Positions 1-8,367 of a stretch of DNA of 64,000 nt are shown one piece after another. The first letter of the stretch is position 1. Every line of letters begins with the position of its first letter. This stretch comes from Parvibaculum sp. Its GTDB lineage: Bacteria > Pseudomonadota > Alphaproteobacteria > Parvibaculales > Parvibaculaceae. The notes beneath the pieces are model-generated. The model was not told the origin of the DNA. It searched no databases and saw nothing but the letters and a program-made list of their open reading frames with translations. The position numbers and the translations under genes were made by a program. The stretch lies in contig NZNS01000010.1 in assembly GCA_002694985.1 (NCBI GenBank), positions 191,951 to 255,950 on the forward strand, in the 5' to 3' direction.

Positions 1-43
1 GGGTACGCCGGAGCGCGCCGCCGCCTCTCCGATGTTCATGTTC

Positions 44-1051
44 TCAGCTCGCGTTGATGCGCTCGAACTGCCCGCTGCGGCGGAAACGGTAGAGATAGGT
101 CGGCAGCACGACTTCAAGGGCGGTCGGGTTCACGCCGAGACCACGGAGTGTACGCCCTTCGCTTTCGGCCGCCTCGCTCACCACATTGTCGATGGCAAGC
201 AGCCGCACCTGATCCGGCGTCAGCGGCGGATTGGGAAGGAACTGTGTAAAGAAGGCCATGAATTTCGCCACGAAGGCGGGCACCGGCAGCAGGATGCGCT
301 TGCGCGCGATATTCACCAGCAGGTCTTCCATCAGTTCACGGAAGGTTTTTACTTCAGGTCCGCCGAATTCATAGGTCTTGCATTCCGTGCCATCGCGTTC
401 GACAAGCCGCGCCACGCCTTCCGCCACATCCTTCACATAGACGGGCTGGAGCTTCATCGTTCCGCCGCCGATCAGCGGCAGCGCGGGCGAAAACCGCGCC
501 ATTGAGCCGAAGCGGTTGAAGAAATCGTCTTCCGGTCCGAAAACGATGGAGGGGCGCACGATCACCGCCGCGGGGAACGCCTGACGCACCGCCTTTTCGC
601 CCGCTGCCTTGGCGCGGCCATAATCGGACGGGCTCTTCTCGTCGGCGCCGATTGCGGACACATGGACGAGCTTCTTGACGCCCGCTTCCGAGCAGGCACG
701 TGCGACACGGCCCGCGCCTTCCGCCATCACGGCGTCGAAGGTCTGCTTGCCGCTTTCATGCATGAGGCCAACGAGATTGACGACGGCAACCGCGCCGCGC
801 ACCGCCATGCGCACGGAGGCCTCGTCGCGAATATTCGCCTGGACGGGCTCGACCTGCCCGACCACGCCCATGGGCCGCAGGTAATGGGCTTCGTTCGGGC
901 GGCGCACCGCCACGCGAATCCGGTAGCCGCGCCGCGCCAGGGCGTGAACGATGTGGCGGCCGAGGAAGCCCGAACCGCCGAAGACCGTCACCATGCCCGC
1001 CGTCGGCCGCATGCTCTCCATCATTTCCCGGTCTGCGTTGTCCACGTCCAT
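44..1051 (-). CDS. NDUFA9-like NAD(P)-binding epimerase-family protein (complex I accessory type)
   Basis: An atypical short-chain dehydrogenase/epimerase of about 335 residues. The N-terminal Rossmann fold carries the nucleotide-binding motif GGSGFLG, followed by a typical beta-alpha order with VVNLVGL, VHVSAIGAD and an active-site-like SDYGRAKAAGE segment (Tyr-x3-Lys replaced by Tyr-x3-Lys in YGRAK). Bacterial members of this group resemble the NDUFA9 subunit of mitochondrial complex I and are common in Alphaproteobacteria; a role in respiratory complex assembly or quinone-linked metabolism is family inference. I place the start at 1051, with AAAGG about 9 bases upstream, because a longer frame would run through the tRNA-Leu gene on the other strand. 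The gene ends near the window edge, so its downstream neighbour is unseen. Confidence 0.8.
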   Translation of the reverse strand: MDVDNADREMMESMRPTAGMVTVFGGSGFLGRHIVHALARRGYRIRVAVRRPNEAHYLRPMGVVGQVEPVQANIRDEASVRMAVRGAVAVVNLVGLMHESGKQTFDAVMAEGAGRVARACSEAGVKKLVHVSAIGADEKSPSDYGRAKAAGEKAVRQAFPAAVIVRPSIVFGPEDDFFNRFGSMARFSPALPLIGGGTMKLQPVYVKDVAEGVARLVERDGTECKTYEFGGPEVKTFRELMEDLLVNIARKRILLPVPAFVAKFMAFFTQFLPNPPLTPDQVRLLAIDNVVSEAAESEGRTLRGLGVNPTALEVVLPTYLYRFRRSGQFERINAS

Positions 1052-1184
1052 CTGTCCATGCCTTTCGTCTGAACGTCCCGCCGGTCCCGTTATTCCCGCC
1101 GGGCCCCTGCATTCGCCCCCTTGATAGCCTATGCGGGCGGCGCGGCAAAGAGCGTGCAAACATGGCCGGCGCGCTTGTCCTCCA

Positions 1185-1210
1185 TTGACATTGCCTCGGG
1201 CCCTATTTAA
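1185..1210 (+). promoter_or_regulatory. candidate promoter of tRNA-Leu
   Basis: A perfect TTGACA at 1185-1190 is followed by the AT-rich TATTTAA at 1204-1210, about 15 bases before the mature tRNA start. The spacing to the AT-rich element (13 to 16 bases, depending on the hexamer taken) is short, so the -10 is uncertain. Confidence 0.35.
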
Positions 1211-1224
1211 GCAACTGCGCACGT

Positions 1225-1311
1225 GCCCAGGTGGCGGAATTGGTAGACGCACCAGCTTCAGGTGCTGGCGCTCGCAAGGGCGTGGAAGTTCGAGTCTTCT
1301 CCTGGGCACCA
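1225..1311 (+). tRNA. tRNA-Leu (anticodon CAG)
   Basis: An 87-base class II tRNA. The acceptor stem pairs GCCCAGG (1225-1231) with CCTGGGC (1301-1307), followed by discriminator A and an encoded CCA. The anticodon arm is CCAGC, loop TTCAGGT, GCTGG, giving anticodon CAG for leucine codon CUG. The long variable arm (around CTCGCAAGGGCG) and the T arm GTTCGAGTC are typical of tRNA-Leu. It lies between two divergently read genes and precedes the RNase D-like gene by about 80 bases. Confidence 0.96.
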
Positions 1312-1392
1312 TTCCTTTCCCGCGGCGGCTTTCCTCCCTCATGGAATGCCGCTGCTCGCCAGCCCCCGCCAGGGGCCAAGCGGAGCCAGAAC

Positions 1393-2004
1393 ATGGCGGT
1401 CACGCTGCACAGGGGCGATCTTCCGGCAGACCTCGATTTCGGTTCGAGCGTCGCGGTCGATACCGAAACGATGGGGCTCAAGCCCGAGCGTGACCAGCTC
1501 TGCGTGGTTCAGCTTTCGGCCGGCGACGGCAACGCCCATATCGTGCAGCTCGACCGGGGCACCTATAACGCGCCCAATCTGCGCGCGCTGATGGGCAATC
1601 AGGACGTCCTCAAGATTTTCCATTTCGCGCGTTTCGACGTCGCGATGATGCAGCGCTATCTCGGCGTCGTCACCTCGCCGGTCTATTGCACCAAGGTCGC
1701 CTCCAAGCTCGTGCGCACCTATACGGACCGCCACGGTCTCAAGGATCTCGCCCGCGAACTGGTCAATGTCGACATGTCGAAGCAGCAGCAAAGCTCCGAC
1801 TGGGGCGCGCGCGACCTCACCGAGGCGCAGCTTGCCTATGCCGCCTCCGACGTGCTGCATCTGCACGAAATCAAGGCCGTGCTCGACGAGATGCTGGCAC
1901 GCGAGGGCCGCACGGAACTCGCAAAGGCCTGCTTTGCCTTCCTGCCGGTGCGCGCCGCACTCGATCTCGCTGGCTGGCCGGAAGAAGACATCTTCTCCCA
2001 CTGA
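1393..2004 (+). CDS. rnd: RNase D-like 3'-5' exonuclease
   Basis: A 203-residue DEDDy exonuclease. Exo I motif VDTETMGL gives Asp23 and Glu25, Exo II is HFARFDVAMM, and Exo III is YAASDVLHLHEI with the Tyr-x3-Asp pattern. These residues bind the two metal ions that cleave 3' ends of RNA, as in tRNA maturation. The protein lacks the C-terminal HRDC domains of E. coli RNase D, which is usual for the short alphaproteobacterial form. The start at 1393 has GGAG 8 bases upstream; a longer frame would begin inside the tRNA gene. Sitting right after a tRNA is suggestive but need not be functional. Other short DEDDy nucleases remain possible, so the symbol is by family. Confidence 0.88.
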   Translation: MAVTLHRGDLPADLDFGSSVAVDTETMGLKPERDQLCVVQLSAGDGNAHIVQLDRGTYNAPNLRALMGNQDVLKIFHFARFDVAMMQRYLGVVTSPVYCTKVASKLVRTYTDRHGLKDLARELVNVDMSKQQQSSDWGARDLTEAQLAYAASDVLHLHEIKAVLDEMLAREGRTELAKACFAFLPVRAALDLAGWPEEDIFSH

Positions 2005-2128
2005 TCTTCTTCCCGGGAGTATTCCGGCGCGTTAATTGACGCATTATGGCGCTTCCGCGCATACTGACGGCCCGCTTCGGCGGGTATTTTCGTGCCCGTC
2101 AGGCGGGCAGGTCTGGAGCAAACAAGGC

Positions 2129-2854
2129 ATGAGCGAGCGATCCGGCGAGGACAGGCCCGGCAAGGACAGGCCCGGCGCCGGAGCGATCCGCAAAAGGCCA
2201 TCGCGCGCGGCGGGCGCCCAGTCCTATCGCGGCCGCACCGAGCGTCGCGAGGGCCGCTACAGCCGCTTCGTCGCGCTGATGAAAATTGCGCTGCCGCTCG
2301 GCGCCTTCGTACTCCTCACCGTCATCCTGTTCTATTCCGGCGTCTTCAGCGGCAAGGACAGCCTCGACACGGCCTTCCGCGAGATCGACACGCAACCCGG
2401 AGATCTGCGCATGGTCAGCCCGCACGTGGCGGGCCTGACGGGTGACGGAGCGCCCTATGTCATCACCGCCGACAATGCGACACAGGACCCCTCGCAGCCC
2501 AATTTCGTCACCTTCGACAATATCCAGGCCGACGTGCAGGCGGACAGCGAGGAGAACTGGCTGTCGCTGACGGCCTCGCGGGGACGCTACAATTCCGAAA
2601 CACAGATACTCGACCTCACGCAGAAGATCGACATCTTCACGACCTGGGGTTACGAGATGCACAGTAACGAGGCCACCGTCGATTTCGAGCGGGGGACGCT
2701 CTTGAGCGAAACCGAAGTCCAGGGGCACGGCCCCCTGGGCACGTTGCGCGCCGACCGGATGAGTGCCGATCATGCGACGCAGGTGCTTCGCTTCGACGGC
2801 GACGTGAAAATGCTGATCCTGCCGGATCGGCCGAGCCAGGGGGAACAAGAGTGA
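2129..2854 (+). CDS. lptC: LPS export protein LptC
   Basis: About 241 residues. A basic cytoplasmic N terminus (roughly residues 1-50, rich in Arg and Lys) is followed by one transmembrane helix (ALPLGAFVLLTVILFYSGVF region) and a periplasmic beta-jellyroll domain, the LptC/YrbK architecture. LptC anchors at the inner membrane LptBFG complex and hands lipopolysaccharide to LptA. The start at 2129 has GGAG about 10 bases upstream; earlier in-frame codons have no ribosome site. The gene overlaps lptA by four bases and is followed by lptB and rpoN, the conserved alphaproteobacterial order, which fixes the identity despite weak sequence conservation in the family. Confidence 0.9.
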   Translation: MSERSGEDRPGKDRPGAGAIRKRPSRAAGAQSYRGRTERREGRYSRFVALMKIALPLGAFVLLTVILFYSGVFSGKDSLDTAFREIDTQPGDLRMVSPHVAGLTGDGAPYVITADNATQDPSQPNFVTFDNIQADVQADSEENWLSLTASRGRYNSETQILDLTQKIDIFTTWGYEMHSNEATVDFERGTLLSETEVQGHGPLGTLRADRMSADHATQVLRFDGDVKMLILPDRPSQGEQE

Positions 2855-3423
2855 AAGCCCATTCCAAAGCAGGCCAGCCGACGAGGACATCGCAAAGCCG
2901 GTTTGGGGCCGGCGCAGTCTGCGCGCTTCTGCTTGCGGGCCTCCTTCACGCGCTTCCGGTCGCCGCACAGGAAAACGTGCTGGGCGGCGGCTTTCGCGCC
3001 GATCCCGACCAGCCCATAGAGGTCGAAGCGGATGCGCTCGAAGTCCAGAATGACAGGAAAAGCGCGACCTTCAGCGGCAATGTCCGCGTCGTCCAGGGCG
3101 ATATCCGCCTGAAATCGGACCGGCTCACCGTCTTTTATTCGGACGGCCAGGCGGGGGGCTCGCGCATCAGCAAGATCACCGCTTCCGGCAATGTTCTCGT
3201 CTCCGCGCCCGACAACCAGACCGCGAGCGGCCAATGGGCGACCTATCTCGTCGGCACGCAACAACTCGAAATGGGCGATTCCGTCACCCTGCGCCAGGGC
3301 AAAAACATCATTCGCGGCTCGCGCCTCACCGTCGACCTCGCAGGCGGCGCCGCCCGTGTAACGGGTGGAGAAAATGGCGGAAGCGGGCGGGTGAAAGGCC
3401 TTTTTCAACCTCCCTCGGAGTAA
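2851..3423 (+). CDS. lptA: periplasmic LPS-binding bridge protein LptA
   Basis: A 190-residue OstA/LptA-type protein. It begins with a GTG codon overlapping the end of lptC, has a Sec signal peptide (hydrophobic core AVCALLLAGLLHALPVAA, cleavage after AAA-like VAAQ), and then the beta-taco repeat segments typical of OstA-like domains, such as QPIEVEADALEV and KSATFSGNVRVVQGDI. It polymerises into the periplasmic bridge that carries LPS from LptC to LptD. It is transcribed with lptC; a candidate additional promoter lies in the AT-rich gap before lptB. Confidence 0.93.
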   Translation: MKAHSKAGQPTRTSQSRFGAGAVCALLLAGLLHALPVAAQENVLGGGFRADPDQPIEVEADALEVQNDRKSATFSGNVRVVQGDIRLKSDRLTVFYSDGQAGGSRISKITASGNVLVSAPDNQTASGQWATYLVGTQQLEMGDSVTLRQGKNIIRGSRLTVDLAGGAARVTGGENGGSGRVKGLFQPPSE

Positions 3424-3439
3424 AAATCCGAAAGAAGGC

Positions 3440-3466
3440 TTGGTTAATCCCTTCACTTCATACAAT
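3440..3466 (+). promoter_or_regulatory. candidate internal promoter before lptB-rpoN
   Basis: The gap between lptA and lptB is unusually AT-rich. TTGGTT (3440-3445) and TACAAT (3461-3466) are separated by 15 bases, shorter than ideal. It could give lptB and rpoN expression independent of lptCA. Confidence 0.3.
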
Positions 3467-3517
3467 TTTAATGCCAAGTGACGTTTGATGGCATTAGTTA
3501 ATGAGAAGTGGGGTCCT

Positions 3518-4321
3518 ATGACGGGCGAAACGGGGACAATCGGCAAAAGTGAAGCGACCGCGGGCGAACGCCATGGCGGACCGCATCTCGTGGCCGAAAA
3601 TCCGGGCCTTTCGGTCGAGAAGTTCGGCAAGAGCTTCAAGGGCCGCCCGGTTGTCCGAGGCGTGAGCTTTGATGTCCAGCGCGGCGAGGCTGTCGGGCTT
3701 CTGGGGCCGAACGGCGCGGGCAAGACCACCGTCTTCTACATGATTACCGGGCTTATCGCGCCGGACTACGGCACGATCCTGCTCGACGGGCACGATGTGA
3801 CCGATTTCCCGATGTACCGGCGCGCGCGCCGGGGTATCGGCTATCTGCCGCAGGAAGCCTCGATCTTCCGGGGCATGACGGTCGAACAGAACCTTCGCGC
3901 GGTGCTTGAAGTCGTCGAATCGGACCGCGACCGCCGCGAGGCCGAACTCGACGATCTCCTTGCCGAATTCTCGATTACCCATCTTCGCCGTACGCCCGCC
4001 ATCGCCTTGTCGGGCGGCGAGCGACGCCGCGTGGAGATCGCGCGCGCGCTCGCAACGCAGCCCTCCTTCATGTTGCTCGACGAGCCCTTCGCCGGCATCG
4101 ATCCGATTGCGATCGGCGACATCCGCGATCTCGTCGCCCATCTGAAGGATCGCGGCATCGGCGTGCTGATCACAGACCATAATGTACGCGAGACGCTCGA
4201 ACTCATCGACCATGCCGTCATCATCCATGACGGCACGGTTCTGATGGAAGGCGGTCCCGCCGACATCGTCGGCAACGAGGATGTACGGCGGCTTTATCTC
4301 GGCGAACGGTTCAGCCTGTAG
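3518..4321 (+). CDS. lptB: LPS export ABC transporter ATPase LptB
   Basis: An ABC ATPase of about 267 residues. Walker A is GPNGAGKTT, the Q-loop region reads YLPQEASIFRGMT, the signature is LSGGERRR, Walker B is FMLLDEPFAGIDP and the switch histidine is in ITDHNV. FAGIDP and the QEASIFR stretch are hallmarks of LptB. The enzyme powers LPS extraction by LptFG from the inner membrane. Compared with the usual length near 240, there is an N-terminal extension of about 25 residues. The start is uncertain: ATG 3518 follows an AAGTGGGG stretch, while an ATG at 3488 would add ten residues. It is followed by rpoN after 21 bases. Confidence 0.93.
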   Translation: MTGETGTIGKSEATAGERHGGPHLVAENPGLSVEKFGKSFKGRPVVRGVSFDVQRGEAVGLLGPNGAGKTTVFYMITGLIAPDYGTILLDGHDVTDFPMYRRARRGIGYLPQEASIFRGMTVEQNLRAVLEVVESDRDRREAELDDLLAEFSITHLRRTPAIALSGGERRRVEIARALATQPSFMLLDEPFAGIDPIAIGDIRDLVAHLKDRGIGVLITDHNVRETLELIDHAVIIHDGTVLMEGGPADIVGNEDVRRLYLGERFSL

Positions 4322-4342
4322 TGGAAAGGGGCTGACAGGGGC

Positions 4343-5890
4343 ATGGCACTAGCACCGAGACTCGAGCTTCGCCAGGGACAATCCCTGGTCATGACGCCTC
4401 AGCTCCAGCAGGCGATCAAACTGCTACAGCTGTCGAATCTCGAACTTGCCGACTATGTCGAGCAGGAGCTTGAGCGTAATCCGCTGCTCGAAGCGGGCAC
4501 CGCCGAGCCCGTCGAGCGCAACACCGAACGCGATGCCCATGAAGGCGAGCGCGAACAGGTGATCTCGTCGGAAACCTCACTCACGCTCAGCGAAGACGGT
4601 CCCCCTCCGGGCCGCGAGGGCGAGCTCGATACGGATTACGACAACATCTATGCCGACGAGAGCCGTTCCGATGCGCAGAACGATGCAGCAGCAGCGGCGG
4701 CAACGCCCGGACAGACATCGTCGGACTGGCAGAACGTCAAGGGCGGCAGCAGCGGTGGCGGCAGCGGCGACGGCGATTTCAGTTTCGAGGCAACGCTGGC
4801 GAGCGAAACGACGCTGGCGGAGCATCTCACCGAACAAATGCACACGGCGCTGAAGACGCCGGGCGACCGGCTGATTGGCTCCTATCTGATCGATCAGGTG
4901 AACGAGGCGGGCTACATGACCGCCGATGTCGCAGAGGTCGCCGAACGTATCGGCACCGACGTGGAGGATGTCGAAGCGGTGCTGCAAGTCTTGCAGTCCT
5001 TCGAGCCGACCGGCATCTGCGCGCGCAATCTGAAGGAATGCCTCGCGCTGCAACTTGCCGAACGCGACCGGCTCGACCCCACGATGCAGCTTTTCCTCGA
5101 ACATCTCGAACTTTTCGCGCGGCGCGACTTCGACCAGCTCATGAAGATCACCGGCGCCGACCGCGAAGACATTGCAAGCATGGTTGAGGATATTCGTGGC
5201 TGCAATCCCAAGCCCGGTCTCGCCTTCGGCACCGAGCCGGTTGTGCCTGTCGTGCCGGACGTTTTCGTGCGTTCGCGCGCGGATGGAAGCTGGGCTGTCG
5301 AGATCAATTCTGAAACGCTACCGCGCGTTCTCGTCAATCAGCAATACTACACGGAAGTCACGAAGCTTTCGGGCGACCAGAACGCCAAGGCCTATATTTC
5401 CGAGTGCCTCAACAATGCGAACTGGCTTGTGAAAAGTCTCGACCAGCGCGCCCGCACCATCCTGAAAGTTGCCTCGGAGATCGTGCGCCAGCAGGACGCC
5501 TTTCTCGTCCACGGCATCCAGCATCTGAAGCCGCTCAATCTCAAGACCATCGCCGAAGCGATCTCGATGCACGAATCGACCGTGTCACGCGTCACCGCGA
5601 ATAAATATGTCGCGACGCCGCGCGGCATATTCGAAATGAAGTATTTCTTCACCTCCTCCATCGCCTCCTCGTCAGGCGGTGCGGCGCATTCGGCCGAAGC
5701 CGTCCGCCACCGCATCAAGGAACTGATCGACGCGGAGCGCCCCAACGCCGTTCTTTCCGACGACAACATCGTCGACATCCTGAAGGGCCAGGGCGTGGAC
5801 ATCGCCCGGCGCACCGTCGCCAAGTATCGGGAAGCACTCAACATTCCCTCTTCGGTGCAGCGCAGGCGCGAAAAAAAGGCCTATGCCTGA
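4343..5890 (+). CDS. rpoN: RNA polymerase sigma-54 factor RpoN
   Basis: A 515-residue sigma-54. Region I at the N terminus is glutamine- and leucine-rich (LVMTPQLQQAIKLLQLSN), region II is an acidic and low-complexity linker (about residues 50-150, including a Gly/Ser run), followed by the core-binding and DNA-binding domains and the C-terminal RpoN box ARRTVAKYRE near residue 490. It directs transcription from -24/-12 promoters, which need AAA+ activators; none of those activators is encoded in this window. It sits directly downstream of lptB and upstream of hpf and ptsN, the standard arrangement linking nitrogen PTS and sigma-54. Confidence 0.96.
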   Translation: MALAPRLELRQGQSLVMTPQLQQAIKLLQLSNLELADYVEQELERNPLLEAGTAEPVERNTERDAHEGEREQVISSETSLTLSEDGPPPGREGELDTDYDNIYADESRSDAQNDAAAAAATPGQTSSDWQNVKGGSSGGGSGDGDFSFEATLASETTLAEHLTEQMHTALKTPGDRLIGSYLIDQVNEAGYMTADVAEVAERIGTDVEDVEAVLQVLQSFEPTGICARNLKECLALQLAERDRLDPTMQLFLEHLELFARRDFDQLMKITGADREDIASMVEDIRGCNPKPGLAFGTEPVVPVVPDVFVRSRADGSWAVEINSETLPRVLVNQQYYTEVTKLSGDQNAKAYISECLNNANWLVKSLDQRARTILKVASEIVRQQDAFLVHGIQHLKPLNLKTIAEAISMHESTVSRVTANKYVATPRGIFEMKYFFTSSIASSSGGAAHSAEAVRHRIKELIDAERPNAVLSDDNIVDILKGQGVDIARRTVAKYREALNIPSSVQRRREKKAYA

Positions 5891-5976
5891 GTCTTCCCAG
5901 ACTCCCTTTCGAGCCCCCGCTCTCGCCTCCTATCTCCTTGATAAAAAAGACTTTTAATGGTTTGCCTTGGCCGTGG

Positions 5977-6005
5977 TTGACACCCATGATGGGGCCAACT
6001 AGTTT
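5977..6005 (+). promoter_or_regulatory. candidate promoter of hpf-ptsN
   Basis: The 318-base gap from 5891 to 6208 between rpoN and hpf holds no convincing gene. It contains a perfect TTGACA (5977-5982), a 17-base spacer and TAGTTT (6000-6005), which matches only the three anchor positions of a -10. I looked for a TGGCAC-N5-TTGC sigma-54 site and did not see one. Confidence 0.4.
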
Positions 6006-6129
6006 CCACGCGCTCAAACGCCCCCGGGGCTTCATACCCGGTGGTGAGGCGGTGGGTTGAGCCGCTGAGGCGGCATGTACAATGGCAAATTCGAGCGCCC
6101 GGCACTGTCGGGCGGAATTGGAAATGCGG

Positions 6130-6168
6130 CCGCCTGCAAAAGGCGGTAGTCAGGCCGAACAGTTCGGC
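6130..6168 (+). other. two hairpins in the hpf leader
   Basis: CCGCC (6130-6134) pairs with GGCGG (6142-6146) around a 7-base loop. GCCGAAC (6154-6160) and GTTCGGC (6162-6168) form a perfect inverted repeat around one A. They lie 40 to 80 bases before the hpf start. They could be RNA structures controlling translation or, for the second, a protein-binding palindrome; which one cannot be decided from sequence. Confidence 0.4.
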
Positions 6169-6208
6169 AACCGTCTGTTGTAGCGTAGTGGGCCCAGGAA
6201 GGTCTTTC

Positions 6209-6790
6209 ATGCAGGTTCAGGTAAGCGGCCATCATCTCGACGTGGGAGATGCTCTCCGCACACATGCGACCGAACGGCTCGAAGCCGCGGTCACGAAGTA
6301 TTTCGACCGTCCGGTGGACGGACAGGTCACCTTCTCCAAGCAGGGCCATGAGTTCCGCGCCGATTGCTCGGCGCATCTCAGCTCGGGCCTGCGGGTCAAT
6401 GCGCAAGGTTCCGCGAACGAGGTCTATGCCTCCTTCGAAGCCGCGCTGGAGCGCCTGGAAAAGAGGCTGCGCCGCTACAAGCGCCGGCTGAAGAATCACA
6501 ACAATAGCAACAAGGCCGAACTGCCGGCCGAGGCCTATCCCTCCTATGTCATCGAAGCCGGTGACGAGCAGGAGGAGATCGCCGAAGACGCACAGCCTGT
6601 CATCATCGCCGAAGGCACCACCGCGATCCCCGTTCTCAGTGTCGGGGATGCCGTGATGCAGATGGATCTTAGCGATGCGCCCTTCGTTATGTTCCGTAGT
6701 GGCGCCAATGGCGGGCTCAATATCGTCTATCGCCGCACCGACGGAAATATCGGCTGGATCGATACGGGCCATGATGCTCAAAAGGCTTGA
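6209..6790 (+). CDS. hpf: ribosome hibernation promoting factor, long form
   Basis: A 193-residue long-form HPF. The N-terminal S30AE/YfiA domain (about residues 1-105, starting MQVQVSGHHLDVGDALR and ending in a basic LEKRLRRYKRRLK segment) binds the decoding centre of the small subunit. A flexible linker leads to the C-terminal dimerisation domain (about 130-193, with PFVMFRSGANGGLNIVYRR), which in this class pairs two ribosomes into 100S particles. The start at 6209 has an AGGAAGG ribosome site; an earlier in-frame ATG at 6041 would read through leader hairpins. Expression is expected in stationary phase or starvation. Confidence 0.95.
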   Translation: MQVQVSGHHLDVGDALRTHATERLEAAVTKYFDRPVDGQVTFSKQGHEFRADCSAHLSSGLRVNAQGSANEVYASFEAALERLEKRLRRYKRRLKNHNNSNKAELPAEAYPSYVIEAGDEQEEIAEDAQPVIIAEGTTAIPVLSVGDAVMQMDLSDAPFVMFRSGANGGLNIVYRRTDGNIGWIDTGHDAQKA

Positions 6791-6905
6791 AACACTGAAG
6801 GCGAAACCCCGGGCCGGCGGAAGCCGCGCGATGCCGGGAAAGCCACAGAGAGAGACGCGGGAACACCCCGTGCGTCTGGCGGCTTCGCAGAACAGGATTC
6901 GGATT

Positions 6906-7370
6906 ATGGAGCTTGAAGATCTGGTGCAACCGGAGGGCGTCGTCGCTCACCTGAAAGTCACCAGCAAAAAGCAGGCGCTGCAGGAGCTTTCCGAGCGCGC
7001 CGCCAAGATCACCGGGCTTTCCGAGCGGGCGATCTTCGAGACGCTTCTCGAACGTGAGCGCCTCGGATCGACGGGTGTCGGCCAGGGCATTGCCATCCCG
7101 CATGGCAAGCTGCCGGAGATCAACCGTCTCTACGGCCTTTTCGCGCGGCTTGCCACGCCGATCGATTTCGAATCCGTGGACGACCAGCCGGTTGATCTCA
7201 TCTTTCTCCTGCTTGCGCCGGAGACGGCGGGGGCGGACCATCTGAAGGCGCTGGCCCGTATTTCGCGGCTCCTGCGCAATTCCTCGGTGGTCGAAAAGCT
7301 CCGCGCCTCGGAAGATGCTTCCGCCCTTTTCGCGATCCTGACCGAGCCTGCCGCCACCAACGCGGCGTGA
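6906..7370 (+). CDS. ptsN: nitrogen PTS EIIA component PtsN
   Basis: A 154-residue EIIA domain of the fructose/mannitol type. The phosphorylated residue is His66 in the motif GQGIAIPHGK, and the C-terminal part LLRNSSVVEKLRASEDASALFAIL is characteristic of PtsN. It receives phosphate from EI-Ntr and NPr and regulates potassium and nitrogen related functions rather than sugar uptake. It follows hpf by 115 bases, in the conserved rpoN-hpf-ptsN order. The chosen start gives the usual length; a longer frame in the same register begins inside hpf. Transcription ends at the strong terminator at 7391. Confidence 0.94.
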   Translation: MELEDLVQPEGVVAHLKVTSKKQALQELSERAAKITGLSERAIFETLLERERLGSTGVGQGIAIPHGKLPEINRLYGLFARLATPIDFESVDDQPVDLIFLLLAPETAGADHLKALARISRLLRNSSVVEKLRASEDASALFAILTEPAATNAA

Positions 7371-7390
7371 GCCTGTCTCGCTGAAAACAA

Positions 7391-7419
7391 AAAGCCCCGC
7401 GCTTTCCGCGCGGGGCTTT
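7391..7419. terminator. strong intrinsic terminator after ptsN
   Basis: AAAGCCCCGCGC (7391-7402) pairs perfectly with GCGCGGGGCTTT (7408-7419) around TTTCC, followed by GTTGTTTCTTTT. The A-rich left flank means it can also stop transcription of the convergent DUF1150 gene. Confidence 0.92.
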
Positions 7420-7455
7420 GTTGTTTCTTTTCACTCGCCGTTCACTCGTTCGGGC

Positions 7456-7758
7456 TCAGTGCACGCTTACCGGCTCCAGATCGTATTGGCGCGCGCCCGC
7501 AAAGGCGGCGTCACGATTATCGAGCACGGCCATGCGCTGCCCGTTCGCGGCGTGGACCGCATAGAGGCGCGTATCGGCTGGTACGTCGAGTTCGGAGCCG
7601 AGCTCGCCTGCCAGGTCGCTGGCAACCACCTCACGCACATAGACGATGTTTGGCGTACCGATCTGCGCGAACATTTCCGGCGTCAGCTTGCGGAAATCGC
7701 TCACGCCCCAGCCGGTCGTTTCCTCGTCTGCGACGTCGAAATCAGATTCGTTCTGCAT
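7456..7758 (-). CDS. DUF1150 family protein
   Basis: A 100-residue acidic protein starting MQNESDFDVADEETTGWGV and containing LTPEMFAQIGTPNIVYVREV, which is typical of the DUF1150 family restricted mainly to Alphaproteobacteria. Its function is unknown. It lies directly downstream of the small heat-shock gene and is read in the same direction with a 66-base gap, a pairing widely kept in this class, so a role in the heat or protein-quality response is plausible by association. No membrane segment or catalytic motif is visible. Confidence 0.8.
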   Translation of the reverse strand: MQNESDFDVADEETTGWGVSDFRKLTPEMFAQIGTPNIVYVREVVASDLAGELGSELDVPADTRLYAVHAANGQRMAVLDNRDAAFAGARQYDLEPVSVH

Positions 7759-7824
7759 CTTGGTTCTCCTTTCCGGCCCTTCCTTGTTATACGAAGCAAA
7801 GAGCCTGATCCGTCGGACGGATAA

Positions 7825-8298
7825 TCAGACCGCGCCGCGCGCAACGCGCGCTTGAGGCGATGGCGCGGACTCCTCGTCCTTGTTCTCGCCCGTAATGTCG
7901 ATCTTGCGCACCGTGCGCACCGCTTCCGGTTTTTCGAGATCGATCATCAGAAGACCTTTCTCGAGCCGTGCCGCTTTCACCTCGATGCCGTCGGCCAGCA
8001 CAAAAGAGCGCTGGAACTGACGAGCGGCGATGCCGCGGTGAAGATAGGTGCGGTCTTCATCCTCGAGCTGACGGCCGCGAACGACGAGCTGGTTGTCCTC
8101 GACGGTGACCGAAAGCTCGTCACGGGAGAAACCGGCAACCGCCAGCGTGATCCGCAGGGCCTCGCCCTTCTCGGAGGTGAGTTGTTCGACGTTGTACGGC
8201 GGATAGCCATCCGAGGCCTTGGCCACTCTGTCGAGCAACCGTTCCAGCCCGTCGAAGCCCAGCAAGAAAGGGCTGTTGAACTGCATCACGCGGGTCAT
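7825..8298 (-). CDS. small heat-shock protein Hsp20 (IbpA type)
   Basis: A 157-residue small heat-shock protein. A short N-terminal arm (PFLLGFDGLERLLDRVAKA) is followed by the alpha-crystallin domain (about residues 35-125), with ALRITLAVAGFSRDELSV and FQRSFVLADGIEVKAARLEKGLLMIDLEKP, and the C-terminal tail after VRTVRKIDI. It binds unfolded proteins without ATP and holds them for DnaK and ClpB. Its promoter region carries a good heat-shock sigma factor match (8368-8396), and the DUF1150 gene follows it. Confidence 0.93.
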   Translation of the reverse strand: MTRVMQFNSPFLLGFDGLERLLDRVAKASDGYPPYNVEQLTSEKGEALRITLAVAGFSRDELSVTVEDNQLVVRGRQLEDEDRTYLHRGIAARQFQRSFVLADGIEVKAARLEKGLLMIDLEKPEAVRTVRKIDITGENKDEESAPSPQARVARGAV

Positions 8299-8367
8299 GT
8301 CCCAAAGTCCCGTTATCCGAGCGACTTTGCATTTTGCGGCCCGCTAAGCGGCACCGCTTCCCCGTAT

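Noticed and set aside
2099..2968. A 289-codon minus-strand frame over lptC
   Set aside because: The lptC-lptA operon on the plus strand has clear domains, overlaps and ribosome sites; the opposite frame has none.
5941..6010. A sigma-54 promoter before hpf
   Set aside because: TGG and TTGCC elements occur, but not with the TGGCAC-N5-TTGC spacing.
6154..6168. GCCGAACAGTTCGGC as a LexA box
   Set aside because: Alphaproteobacterial LexA sites are GTTC-N7-GTTC direct repeats and Gram-positive sites have four central bases; neither fits, and hpf is not an SOS gene.
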